Positions 1 through 11,196 are shown, counted from the first letter of the stretch. The stretch: 64,000 nucleotides of DNA from Escallonia rubra (GCA_033065855.1 JAVXUO010001587.1:1004501-1068500), one strand, 5' to 3'. Notes: a model not told the origin generated them from the letters alone. Translations and numbers: made by a program.

Positions 1-420
1 TTTTACCTCAGAGTTGGGAAAAAGGAACTGCTCTTCTTCGGTAGATTGTATAGGCTGCTCTTGGCCACAAATTGAACCGGTAACATCATCTTCTATTAAT
101 CCTGATTGAGTCTTCGGTGCTTCCTGTGATAGTAACTGAGCTCCCTTGTTCGCATTAATAGTAACTTCTTTACATTGTTTTGGTATTGTACTGTCAAAAC
201 CCGGCCATCCTTCTCACACATTCTGCTCTTCACAAACCGTCTCCCCCTGAAGAGAAGAATGGTAATTGGATTCTCAATAGAACATTTCAGATTCTAGAAA
301 GGTGACATCCATTGTGGTATAGAGGCACCTAGTCGAGGGATCATAACACCGGTTGCTCTTTTTATGGTTCCTGTATCTAAGGAAAATGCACCTAACAGCA
401 CATGGATCAAGTTTGGTTCG

Positions 421-1600
421 TTATGTTTTATGAATGTGCACATATGCTACACATCCAAATATTCGAGATGGAAGCATCAAGACTGAGGGCAACAGTCTAT
501 GATGAGCAAGAGTTAGTAAAGGAGTCTTAAAGTTCAATACTCGGGATGGCATTCGGTTGATTGAATACACAGAGGCCACAATTGCATCTGTGCTATATCT
601 TTGGGGTGCATGTGTTTCTATCAAAAGTGCTCGTGTTGTCTCAAAGACATGCCTATTCTTCAGTTCCGCAACTTCATTTTGCTGTGGAGTATTTGTGCAA
701 CTAGTTTCATGAAATATATGCCATATTCTTGAAGGTATTGTTGCATTTCATTTTTACTATATTCACCACCATTATCCGATCGAAGAATCTGAATGTCAGC
801 CAAAAATTGAGTTTTGACCATCTTGTGAAAAGAGCAAAAAATACCAAAAACTTCACTCTTATTCTTCATCAAATAGAGCCAAGTCATGCGTGCACAATGA
901 TCGATGAATAACACAAACCACCTAATACCAGAAGAAATCATGATCAGAGACGGCCCCCAAACATCCGAATGTAAACTAACATGAAAGGTTTCTCACATTT
1001 TCTAAAGCTGATAAGAGAAGGAACACGATGAAACTTAGCCAAAATGCAAGTTTCACAGCAAAATAATGATTCATGTGAGTCTGAAAACAAACTTGGAAAG
1101 AAATGCTTTAAGTACGAAAAAGATGGATGTCCCAGTCGATAGTGCCATAATCAGATTTGTCTTTCCTTGCCATTGGTTCCATGTGCAGTATTTGTCTGTC
1201 CAATACTAAGATCATCCAAGTAGTAAAACCCTTCTCTTTTAGTACCACGACCAATAATCTTCTTGTTGTGAAGATCCTGAAACTAGCAAAACTTCGGATA
1301 CATTAGTGGGTGACAATTCAATTCTTCAGTGACTTGTCCAACATATAGTAGTTTATTAGAAAGGGATGGAACTAGCGAGTATTCGAAAGTGTAAAAGATG
1401 GTGAGAGAGCTACTTTTCCCGCCCCTGTGACCAGATATGTTACCCCATTGACATTTGCAATGGATGTCCTTTTTGGTTGACTTGTTTCAATAAAATCATG
1501 TGAATCAAATGTCAATGATCTATAGCTCCCAAATCAATAATCCAACTTATGTTACCTCGATTATCTAAGGCCATTGTTTTATTTGCAGTAGCCGGTAGTA
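421..1600 (-). pseudogene. copia pol fragment: protease, GAG-pre-integrase, integrase core
   Basis: On the minus strand near 1,545-1,520 the protease motif reads WIIDLGAIDH, where the family has WIIDTGASDHM, so the catalytic D-T/S-G is altered to D-L-G. At about 1,160-1,030 a GAG-pre-integrase zinc-binding segment reads LWHYRLGHPSF followed by CETC. The integrase core follows: first Asp in HSDVWG (~960), second Asp in RSDNGGEY (~770), and the Glu-bearing region downstream (~680-600) lies in another frame. These domains would process the polyprotein and insert the cDNA. Stops and at least two frameshifts show it is dead. Assignment to copia is firm; the lineage is not resolved. Confidence 0.82.
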
Positions 1601-1739
1601 CTCCTTGTTGTGGTATGAGGAACAACTGTGGCTCCATAGATGCGGTAGCAGATGTGTCTACAGTATTCATAAGAGCAGCCCGACCAACATCACGTTCTTT
1701 TTTTCTTTAAGGTCATGCCACCATTTAGGATATCCGTGT

Positions 1740-2520
1740 AGCTTAAAGCAAGTGTCCTCGGTATGTTTTGGATTTCCGCAATGCGTGCAGCCCACTTCTT
1801 CTCCTTGTGATTTTGGTTTTGTTGACAACTTCTGTTTTCCATTTGAAGCCAGCTAAAGTGAAGGTTGTTACTATGACTTTTGTCCTTTTGAGATCATGAC
1901 TGCACCATGCACAATATCATTTTTTGTTAACATCACGGATAATCTTAAATCTTCGGTGAACATGTGCGTATGCTTGCTCAACCGTGGGAAACGGTTTAAG
2001 CTGAAGCACATCTCCTCGGATTTTATCAAGTCGATTATCTAGTCCGTCTAGAAAAGTATAAACTCTATCTTCTTGTAAAATAGAGTTATATTTCTCTATA
2101 TCATATTCGCATTTCATCGGATTTGGTCGCCGAGATTTCTCGCCACAAGCCTTGAAGGTTGTTGTAATATGTCTCGATACATCCTTCACCTTGTCTCATC
2201 CTTGTTACTTTTTGTTTGAGAACATAGACTAGTGAAGTGTCAGCCCCATCAAAATACGTCGTAGCAATAGCATCCCAAACCACTTTTGCCTTTGGAAATC
2301 GAATGTAATTGCTGATTAGTTTTGGATCCATGGAGTTGATTAGCCAACTCTTCACCCCTGCACTTTCTGTCCTCCATTTTTTGAAACTAGGATCTGTCTC
2401 TTGTGGCTATGGAGGATCTCCATTTATGTATCCCAGCTTGTCTTTGCTCGGGATATACATCTCAACAACCTGGGACCAAAGTATGTAGCTTGTATCATCT
2501 AGCTTGATGTCGATCGGTGC
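1740..2520 (-). pseudogene. copia gag fragment (UBN2-type) with CCHC zinc knuckle
   Basis: The N-terminal part around 2,515-2,420 reads YILWSQVVEMYI, typical of the start of copia Gag. It is followed by KSWLINSMDPKL (~2,350) and by the helical UBN2-type Gag region to about 1,917. At ~1,790-1,745 an intact knuckle CTHCGNPKHTEDTC (CX2CX4HX4C) precedes FKLHGYP, a common copia Gag tail. Gag forms the virus-like particle and packages element RNA. A stop near 2,407 and frame changes at ~2,150 and ~1,910 disrupt it. Confidence 0.8.
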
Positions 2521-2729
2521 CACAAGTGTCTCCTAGGTTGCTGCCACTGGAGTCTGATTCATTATTTGAGATAATTTGGATGTCAAGTCAGCAAGGAGAG
2601 AATTCTCTGCTCCTATTTCAGAATTTTCTATGGACGAATTTCTCTCCCTCATTCTTTCAGCTCTCTTTATCCCTCTTCTTTCTTTCTTTATGTTGTTTTG
2701 CAGAAAGAAAATCTTTCAAGGTCCTAGGA

Positions 2730-2746
2730 CCTTTGCTCTAATACCA
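2730..2746 (-). other. primer binding site, initiator Met tRNA type
   Basis: The minus strand reads TGGTATTAGAGCAAAGG, one mismatch from the usual TGGTATCAGAGC complement of the plant initiator tRNA-Met 3' end. It lies directly inside the LTR edge at 2,747 and just upstream of gag, as expected for minus-strand DNA priming. Confidence 0.8.
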
Positions 2747-2994
2747 TGAAAGAAATGGTATATCTTTTCTAATTACATTTGGTATACACGGTAGCTGCTT
2801 TATAGCATGAGCATCTTGTTAAATATGGAAAAAAATCAAAAAAATTTGACAGCCTTTATAAACATGATTTTGCCGATATTTTTGGGATGTATAATCCTTA
2901 TAATTCCTCTCCGTAATTCACGTGATCCCCAATTTCAGCTCATGTCAACACTTAGTCCGATGATCAGTGTATCCCTTCTTGCTAAATTGCCTTT
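2747..2994 (-). repeat. 5' LTR remnant of the left copia element
   Basis: The LTR edge is the TG at 2,747 on the plus strand (minus-strand LTR ending TTTCTTTCA before the PBS). The sequence is non-coding and AT-rich. The far edge is not visible; recognisable LINE sequence begins near 2,995, so the LTR is either about 250 bp or truncated there. Confidence 0.5.
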
Positions 2995-3765
2995 CTATCT
3001 CCAGGATGGGGAAAAAATGCAGCGGTTTATTAGGAAAGCATGAGTCCTGCAATATCTAACCCTCAAAAGAGACAGGGGAAGGGTGTCCCGAAAAATGCAG
3101 CGGTTTAGTTCCAACTTCACCAACTGGTCTTGGCTAACAAGTCTAGATTGGATAGATGGGTGTCCCGAAAACCGCAAGCCCCTTGATCATTAAGTCCTCA
3201 TAAGGTGAACAAGTTTACCCCATTATTACCTCTACTTAAATGATTCCTTTTCCACCAAAAAATTTCAAAGCTGGAATATATCTTACTGCATACCTAAATG
3301 AGGAAGAAGATTGTTTGCATGCGGGGTGAGTAAAGTGTAAAAAACTGATTTGATGAGGGTTGCCTGACCAACTTTATTGAGAAGCAGACCAATCTATCCA
3401 GTACAACGAATTTGTGTTTTGTCTATAAGGGATGAGAAAAGTTCATTTCAATGTATCTCTATATCAAGCAACGTTCCAAGGTACATCCAAAAATTATGGC
3501 CGATAGGTGGTCCCAAGATGTTTGGAAAGTAATTTGACAATGGTATTGGGGCTTACTACCAACATAGACTTATGGAGGCTGATTTGGTGGTCCGAAGTTG
3601 GGTAGATATTGGTTTAATCAAATTTTAGGAAGTTCTCGACAAATAGGGTCAAGGGTAAAGAACAACATGGAATCATCCGCAAATAATAAATATTTGATTG
3701 GAATGGCTCTAGGTGTTATTTTCACATTGCGGATGCCGTCGAAGTCTTGGGTTCTTATGGGGTTG
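2995..3765 (-). pseudogene. L1-type LINE reverse transcriptase, C-terminal part
   Basis: Minus-strand translation from ~3,745 leftward gives FDGIRNVKI then KYLLFADDSMLF, the catalytic FADD box of L1-type non-LTR reverse transcriptases (~3,700-3,665). Next come segments matching the family's thumb and downstream region: LGPPIGHNFWMYLGT (~3,510-3,465), then LLLNKVGQATLIKS (~3,385-3,345). GLRFSGHPSI (~3,180-3,150) and LLRVRYCRTHAFL (~3,070-3,030) follow. Stops and frame changes are scattered through it. The 5' part is missing, apparently cut where the Tat LTR begins near 3,770. The enzyme would copy LINE RNA at a nicked target; this copy is dead. Confidence 0.8.
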
Positions 3766-5545
3766 TGAAAGTGTTTAGACACCCACGTTTGTAGGCTTTA
3801 ATTTATATTTTAGCCGAGTCCAGTTAGTGGAGTTGTGTTGGGTTTAATGCAGAGTCTAGTGGTCTTGTTTGCCTGAAGACTCCCCATCTTTGCATTGTCC
3901 CATTCATTGTGGGGTTACTTGGCATGTTTAATCACTTAATGATCATTATTACATTTTTTTGTGGTTATAGCATGTCATATTTATGTTTGCATGAATGTTA
4001 GATCATTGTGCTTGTCTTGGATTTCATATGCATTTTAAGACTCAAGTTTGGGTGCACGCACACAATAGTCTACTTTGCTTAATGATAATTTGCTAATCTT
4101 GAAGAATTAAATTGTGAATTTTACATATTTAAATGGGATTGCAAGCTATCTTTCTATTGACATATCATGACCCTAATTTCGTAAAGTATTGACTGACACA
4201 ATTAGGGATCATCAAACTTGTTTCTAATCAATCATACCTTAAGTATTTCCTTGATATCCTATGTTTTTGTTACTACTTTTAAGTTCTTTTACTTCTATGT
4301 GAAATTATAGTTCCGTAGATTTCTATTGATGTAAGGTAGGCCTAAGTCGGAGTGCAGATGAGAGAGAAATAAACTCCCAAAGTTGGTGTACATGGGCAGT
4401 CTTGTGGGATAGTCACCTTATACGGGTGTATTGCCTAGTACACTAACTTCCAAAAATCATACGTTTATTGAACCGGCTGGTTCTCCTTCCCACAGGTCGG
4501 AACAAGAATTCTTTGGACCCTTAGGATTACTTATATTGAGGGTTTTAAGTCCATTTTGAATCAAAGTCCATTTACTTAGCCTTAAAAGAGTTCAATTCTA
4601 TAAATTGAGGTCTTAGGGTTCATTCTAGGAGGAGGCAAGTCATAATCTCTAAACCTTGTCAGCCTCTGCATTCCAAATTAGCCTCCAAAAACCTTAAATC
4701 CCGATTTCCCCATTGAACAAAGACTTAAACATCAAACAACTCTAACTTGCTCATACAAATATTAGACTAGGGTGATAAAAAATCAACATTGACATTTTTT
4801 TCAAGAGCTAAAACTTTGTAGAAGAAGTCGAATTCATCAGAGGTCATCTTCAGTGGCAAAAAATAATTTTTTTTAGTCCTCCAGGACCTCTTTTGTGGTT
4901 TTCCGCACGAGCAAGTTTTAGTCTCTATGCCTACCGCTAGAAGAAGTTGCTTTGAATTAAAGTCTGAAATCAATAGAATTTGTTAAAATTAGAGTTCAAT
5001 TAGGTTTAGGCTTATGTCTCGATTAGAGTTATAAAGCAGCTAGAAGAATTGGTAATAAAGAATTTTAGAAGTAATCAACCAGAAAAATTTGAATTGAATT
5101 AGGTGTCTAAAGAAATGCAGACCGAGATTTTGGTCGCCTCCTTTGAGGTAGGTCGAACTACGATTGTTTTGAACTGACTAGTCCAGTCAGATACATATAC
5201 CATTCTACCCGCAATGTTGAATCCAAACAAAACTTAGGTTTAGTTAATCTTTTTCTTTGGTGACGGGGGGGATGGGATTTATTTGTGTGAGGGATAAGAG
5301 TCCAAAATCACTTATAACAAGTCACAAACCATTAGAGTATAATGGAGTGCCTAACACCTTCTTGTCATATAAATTAATCTTTGAATCCAAATATCTGGTG
5401 TCGTGGGATTAAAAGCTTGAATTGGACAATCCAAAGTCAATTTAAATTTTCTCATTCTCCCTTGTTAGTTATTTTGAATTAATCTTGAAATATAAGATGG
5501 CGACTCAAGATATACCTTTGGTCTATTTTTAAGGTGGTTTGGTAC
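3766..5545 (+). repeat. LTR of a Tat/Ogre-like Ty3/gypsy element
   Basis: This non-coding block begins near TGTTTAGACACCCACG (3,772). That matches the start of the LTR at 59,142 (GTTTAGACACCCC at 59,166), and it ends just before the primer binding site at 5,548. Both LTRs are followed by the same kind of PBS and a similar leader, which is why I call this an LTR. Edges are approximate and I see no TSD. No ORF of note lies inside. Confidence 0.6.
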
Positions 5546-5547
5546 AA

Positions 5548-5565
5548 TGACGACTCTACTGGGGA
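5548..5565 (+). other. primer binding site, Tat/Ogre type (probably tRNA-Arg)
   Basis: TGACGACTCTACTGGGGA is a close match to TGGCGACTCAACTGTGGA at 60,369. From memory, Ogre-type elements use a TGGCGACTC-type PBS assigned to tRNA-Arg. The primer identity is knowledge-based; the shared motif is seen here directly. Confidence 0.65.
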
Positions 5566-5838
5566 GTAAAGTGAGAGGACTAGACTCACTAAAGCTTGTT
5601 TAATGATTTATAATTTTCACTATTTTATGTGTTAGAATTTTTTATGTTTATGTGCATATATGTTTAACGTGTTTGTTCCTTTCTTGATTGGAGACCACAT
5701 ACACCTACCATTGTTCTAACCTAACCGGCGCAATAGTTGATACCCTCGAGCTTCCTAGTTGTGAGACGTGTTGGCAAATCGGAGGTTGGCCGCGTCCATC
5801 TACTCCTTTGTGTACTCGATCGTGTGCGCTAGCTGCTG
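5566..5838 (+). other. untranslated leader of the Tat/Ogre-like element
   Basis: Non-coding. The stretch GCAATAGTTGATACCCTCGA near 5,731, running into CTTCCTAGTTG, aligns with GCAATAGTTAAAACTCCTGG near 60,545, followed there by ACTTCCTAGTTA, in the leader of the right-hand Tat element. The leader is cut off by copia sequence near 5,840; similar leader-type sequence reappears at 14,771. Confidence 0.6.
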
Positions 5839-5922
5839 TGCCAGGACTATAAGGAAATAAAGTTGCGCCCTTAGTAATAGCAATTGCTTTTGGTGCAGTG
5901 GTAAGCGCTTGATCCTAACAAT

Positions 5923-5935
5923 TGGTATCAGAGCC
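5923..5935 (+). other. primer binding site, initiator Met tRNA type
   Basis: TGGTATCAGAGCC is the standard plant copia PBS. It follows the LTR-like end CCTAACA (to 5,920) by two bases (AT), and gag starts 54 bases further on. Confidence 0.88.
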
Positions 5936-5988
5936 GTGTGCTCTGGTATTCTTCTGTGACTTAATCGTCAAGAGCTAAAGATCACGTT

Positions 5989-7665
5989 ATGGAAGAAGGA
6001 TTAGCAACCACTAGGCCACCGTTGTTGAAGAATGACAACTACAGCTACTGGAAAAATCGCATGAGGAATTTTCTAAGGTAGGATACACACGTATGGTATG
6101 TTGTTGAAAATGGTCCTATAATTCCTATGAAGGATGGACCGGATGGAACCAAGATTCCAAAAGGAATTCTTGAAATGGATAATCATGAGGCACAGCTTTT
6201 CTCCATGGATGATAAAGCTAAGAACATTATCAGCTGTGGACTTGACATAAATGAGTACAATCGAGTCTCAGCATGTGAGACAACTAGAGAAATGTGGAGT
6301 TTGTTGGAGCTTACTCATGAGGGAACAAATCAAGTAAAAGAGACCAGGATCAACATGTTGGTCCAGCAGTATGAGGCCTTCAAGATGAAGGAGCACGACC
6401 ATAAATGAGATGCACTCCAAATTCACACTCATTATCAATGGGCTGAGGCTTTTGGGTAAAATCTACCCAGAAAAGGAAGTGGTCCGAAAAGTTCTCAGAT
6501 CTCTCCAAAAAGATGGGAAGCAAAACTCATAGCCATTCAAGAGGCGAAGGACTTGAATGTGCTGAAGCTTGAAGAATTGGTGGGTTCCTTAATGACTCAT
6601 GAAATTACAATGAAAATTCATGACAAAGAAGAAACCACCTCCAAGAAGAAGAACTTAGCTCTTAAAGCTGAAACCTCTCATGAACCAAGAGAGAGCAGCG
6701 ACAATTCTGATCTTGAAATGGCTCTCATCACTCGGAAGTTCAAGAAATTTCTCGCAAGCAAGAGGGATGGGATGTTCAAGAGAAATTCAATAAACCAATC
6801 ACATCAAAGAAATAACAGTGATTGGAACGTAAAGGAAAATCCTGACGCCTGCTACGAATGTGGCAGAACTGGGCACATAAAAAAAATACTGCCCACAACT
6901 CAGGAACAAGACCGCAAGCAGCAACAGTCAAGACTTAAAGGAAAAGAAGTTCAAATCCAGAAAGCACTGCTGACTTGGGATGACTCTGATGAAAGCGACA
7001 AGGAAGGTAGTGAGGATGAGGACGTAGCTCAACTTTGCTTCATGGCCAACGATGATGATCCCAAGGTAACCCCTGAAAAACATTTTAATGAACTTAAGTC
7101 AGCTTTTCTCGAACTCAGTAAAAACTATGAAAAATTAAAAACAAAAAATGCTAATCTAAAAAATAAGGCTCTTTCTTTTATAAGTACTGTTGAAGAGTTG
7201 GAAGGTGAAAAGGAAGAGTTGCAAGAAAAAGTTGAACTTTATATTTCTGAAAATGTCTCTTTAGAAAATAATCTAAATGCTTCTAAGAAGGAAAATTCTC
7301 TTTTGTCTTCTGAAATTCAATCTCTCAGAGGAGTCAAAGTTCCAGTTGAAAATGAATATTTAAAATCTCAACTGGAGGATATTTTTACACAAAAAATGAA
7401 TTTAGAAAAGGAGATTGAAGATCTGAATTTTACTCTTTCAAAATTTACCCAAGGAAGAGAGAAATTGGATATTCTTTTGGGAAGACAAAGATGTGTCTTT
7501 GAGAAAAGTGGAATTGGTTATGATCCTTCAAAGAAGCAAGAGGATTATAAAAAATTTTTTAACAAAAGTTTAGCTTCCTGCTCACCATTCACTCTATGTA
7601 CAGTATGTAACAAGAAAGGACATTTAGTTAAAAATTGTCCTCTTAATCTTATTAAAAATCAGTGA
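5989..7665 (+). pseudogene. Sirevirus-like gag
   Basis: I chose ATG 5,989, the first start after the PBS. The N-terminal region contains YSYWKNRMRNFL and the UBN2-type Gag core (THEGTNQVKETRINML, ~6,312-6,360). A first CCHC knuckle near 6,850 reads CYECGRTGHIKKIL and has lost its last Cys. A long acidic, Lys/Glu-rich coiled coil spans ~7,070-7,480, then the motif LLGRQRCVFE. A second, intact knuckle CTVCNKKGHLVKNC sits near 7,600. Damage: TAG at 6,079, an apparent frameshift at ~6,400 compensated at ~6,510, and the TGA at 7,663, after which the frame stays open past the pol start. Gag would assemble the particle and bind RNA. Confidence 0.82.
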
Positions 7666-7786
7666 TCCTTTTCTATTACTAAGAATAAAATGAAACATGT
7701 ATGGGTGCCAAAATCTTGTTTATCTAATCTTCCAGGACCCAAGAAAATGTGGGTACCTAAAGGAACGAAACCAGAATCTGTTGTAG

Positions 7787-10700
7787 GTATGCTTGAAAGC
7801 AAGGGTAGACTGCAACAAATGGATTCTCGACAGTGGATGTTCAAGACATATGACATGTGATCGCTCTCTTTTCTCGCACATCACCCCAAAAAATGGCAGG
7901 CTTGTTACCTTTGGAAACAACTCTAATGGGAAGATCATCGGTAAAGGTAAAATTGGCACCGGTTCCATTTCTATCGATAACGTATCCTTAGTTGACGGTT
8001 TAAAGTTCAATTTGATAAGTATCAGTCAACTAATCGATAGTGGACACAAAGTTCAGTTTGAAGGCGATCAATGTCTTATCAGTCATGCCTCAGATGGAGG
8101 GACACTGATCGGTAAGAGAGATGGTAATATCTATACTTTATCTTTTGATGCATCTGACTCTTCTCGTGAAGTATGTCTTTCTGTTCAGCACAATGATATT
8201 TGGTTGTGGCATCGTAGATTAAGTCATGTTCACATGGATCTAATCAAGAAACTTCTCTCAAAAGACCTTGTCAGAGCCTGACCAAATTTGAGGTTTATCA
8301 AGGATAAAGTCTGTGATGCCTGTCAATATGGTAAACAGTCAAAAACTTATTTTCAAGCGAAAAATGTTGTTTCCACCTCTCGCCCTCTTCAACTCCTTCA
8401 CTTAGATCTTTTTGGTCCTACTAGAAATGCTAGCCTAGGTGAAAAATTTTATGCCTTCGTCATTGTTAACGATTTTTCAAGATACACCTGGGTTCTTTTT
8501 CTAACTCATAAAGATGAAGCGTTTGAAAAAAATTTCAGTCTTGTTAAGCAGCTTCAAAATAAGAAGGAGTTGAAGCTTGTAAAAATTCGAAGTGATCATG
8601 GCGGTGAATTTGAAAAAGATTTTATCCCTTTCTATATTCAAAATGGCATTTCACATGAGTTTTCTGCTTCTCGGACACCCCAACAAAATGGAGTTGTAGA
8701 GAGAAAGAATCGTACTCTTGAAGAAATGGCCAGAACCATGCTTCATGAAAACTCTCAGCCAAAATATTTTTGGGCAGAAGCCGTCAGCACTTCCTGTTAC
8801 GTGTTGAACAGAGTTCTCATCAGACCAATTATTGATAAAACTTCTTACGAACTGTTCTCAAATCGAAAACAAAAAATCGATTATTTCAAGATTTTCGGTT
8901 GCAAATGCTTTATTTTGAACAATCGTGAGAATTTGGAAAAGTTCGATGCGAAATCTGACGAGGGAATATTTCTTGGTTATTCATTAAAAAGTAGAGCATA
9001 TAGAATTTATAATCGTAGGTCTATGACTATTGAAGAATCTATGCATGTAGTATTTGAAGAATCTAATGTTGAAAAACCAGGTAAGAATGCAGGTTATGAC
9101 GGTGAAGAACTCTCCATGGACTTTAACAACAAACTTAACGTCTCCTCAACTGAGGGGGAGTGTTCAACATCTTCTCACAACAATAATGATGAGACTCTGC
9201 CACTTCCAAAAAGTTGGAGATAGTCTTCGAGTCATCCATTAGAACAAGTCATAGGCAACGTGGAACGCGGAGTTACAACTCGGTCTACGGTAAATCTCTT
9301 TTGTGCGGATTTTGCCTTTCTTTCTCAAATTGAGCCTAAAAACATTTCAGAGGCTCTAAATGATTCTGAGTGGATTATTGCCATGCAAGATGAATTGAAT
9401 CAATTCGAGAGAAGCGATGTTTGGTCACTAGTTTCGGCTCCTGTTCAACAAAAGGTCATTGGAACAAAGTGGGTTTTTCAAAACAAACTTGATGAAAATG
9501 GCCATAATTGTTCGTAACAAAGCCAGAATAGTTGCTCAAGGATACAATCAAGTCGAAGGGGTTGATTTTGATGAAACCTTTGCCCCAGTTGCTCGACTTG
9601 AAGCTATCCGAATTCTTTTGGCATTTTCATGTCATTTGAATTTCAAACCTTTTCAAATGGACGTGAAAAGTGCTTTCTTGAATGGGATAATACAGGAGGA
9701 AGTTTTTGTTAAACAACCTCCCGGTTTTGAAAATGAAAAATACCCCAATCATGTTTTTAAACTGAAAAAGGCTTTGTACGGTCTTAAACAAACTCCTCGA
9801 GCTTGGTACGATTGTCTTAGCAGCTTCCTCATTGATCATGGATTCTCTCGTGACAAAGTCGATACTACTCTCTTTACAAAAACTCGTAATTCCCGTATTT
9901 TAATAGTTCAAATATATGTTGATGACATTATTTTTGGTGCCACTAACAATGATCTATGCCAAGAATTTGCTGAGAATTTGCGCAGGGAATTTGAGATGAG
10001 CATGATGGGTGAACTTACTTTCTTTCTTGGACTTCAAATCAAGCAGTCCAAAGAAGGAATTTTTATCAATCAGTCTAAGTACACTCGGGAACTTTTGAAA
10101 AGGTTTGGCTTGGATAATGCTAAACCTAGAGGTACCCCTATTTCTCCCAGCGTTAATCTTATCAAAGATGAAAATGGTAAAGATGTAGATAGTAAACTTT
10201 TTCGTGGTATGATTGGTAGTTTATTCTATCTTACTGCCTCTAGACCTGACATCATGTTTATTGTTTGCATATGTGCCCGTTTTCAAGCATGTCCCAAAGA
10301 ATCTCATTTATCTGCAGTTAAACGTATTTTTAAATATCTCTCTGGCACTTTAAACTTAGGTCTTTGGTATCCTCGTAGTTCCTCACTAGATCTGGTCGGT
10401 TTTTCTGATTCTGATTATGCGGGATGTCTTGTTGATCGTAAGAGTACCAGTGGCACCTGTCAGTTTCTCGGCGATGCTTTAGTATCGTGGCACAGTAAGA
10501 AACAGACATATGTAGCTTTATCCACTGCAGAAGCGGAATATGTTGCAGCTGGAAGCTGTTGTGCCCAAGTTTTATGGATGCGTCAAACTTTACAAGATTT
10601 TGGTGTCTCTATAGACCTTATTCCTGTTATGTGCGATAGTAGCAGTGCTATAGATATTAGTAAAAACCATGTCCAACACTCGTGCACTAAGCACATCGAT

Positions 10701-10859
10701 ATTCGTCATCACTTTCTCTGAGACAATGTTCAGAAAGGATTAATAGAACTCAAGAAAGTTGGCTCTGAAGATCAGCTCGCCGATATCTTTACAAAACCAT
10801 TAGCTGAATACTCTTTTTGTTCTCTTCGTCATCGTTTGGGAATGTGCGATCTTAGTTAA
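7787..10859 (+). pseudogene. Sirevirus-like pol: protease, integrase, reverse transcriptase, RNase H
   Basis: Pol is in the +1 frame relative to gag, starting near AGGTATGC (7,785). Domains: protease [13 protein letters not shown] (~7,820); GAG-pre WLWHRRLSHVH and CDACQYGK (~8,200-8,330); integrase with Asp in LDLFGP, Asp in RSDHGGEF and Glu in ERKNRTLEE (8,400-8,720); reverse transcriptase with [23 protein letters not shown] and the active site YVDDIIFG (~9,916); RNase H with FSDSDYAGC, STAEAEYVA and LADIFTKPL. Breaks: TGA 8,279, TAG 9,221, a 1-nt shift near 9,500 and TGA 10,719. The catalytic residues themselves remain. The stop at 10,857 is the natural end. Confidence 0.88.
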
Positions 10860-10874
10860 TTTTTGCTCTGATGG

Positions 10875-11060
10875 ACTTTCAGTCGACTAAAAGTTCACTT
10901 TCAGTTGACTAAAAGTCCTTCTTCAGTCGACTTAAAGTCCACTTTCAGTCGACTAAAACTTGTTTCAGTCGACTGAAAGTCCCCTTTCAGTCGACTCAAA
11001 GTCCACTTTCAGTCGAATCAAACCCCTTCAGTCGACTGAAACATGACTTTCAGTCGACTG
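10875..11060 (+). repeat. array of palindromic TTTCAGTCGACTGAAA motifs after pol
   Basis: About nine copies of a 16-bp unit lie within 190 bp. Two carry the perfect palindromic core CAGTCGACTG with flanking A/T symmetry (near 11,030 and 11,050). Others vary in the right half: ACTAAAAG, ACTTAAAG, ACTCAAAG. They sit between the pol stop and the third ORF. A degenerate non-palindromic form (TTTCAGTCGAAGCC) fills part of the 3' LTR. Confidence 0.85.
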
Positions 11061-11196
11061 AAAATTCTCTGCCTATTTATATGTCACCTTTTTCACTTTC
11101 ACTTTTTACTGTTCCTCTTTTTCACTGTTTGTCTTTCGTTTTCACTATTGTTTCTCTTCTTCTCTCTCTTGTCCACCTGTCACTCCAAGGACCCAC

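Larger units (their letters stand above)
1..2746 (-). mobile_element. Ty1/copia retrotransposon remnant, 5' two thirds
   Basis: Reading the minus strand from 2,746 leftward gives, in order, an initiator-Met primer binding site, gag with a CCHC knuckle, protease, GAG-pre-integrase and integrase core. That is the Ty1/copia order (protease-integrase before reverse transcriptase). Positions 1-400 correspond to the integrase-RT linker and contain no recognisable catalytic motif. Reverse transcriptase and RNase H lie beyond the left edge. Every domain is broken by stops or frameshifts, so this is an old inactive copy. Confidence 0.85.

Noticed and set aside
5891..5915. GTGCAGTGGTAAGCGCTTGATC as a tRNA or SINE box A
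   Set aside because: No box B or cloverleaf follows, and the PBS seven bases on places it at an LTR edge.
10875..11060. CRISPR-like array
   Set aside because: Units are contiguous palindromes without unique spacers, in a plant retrotransposon.
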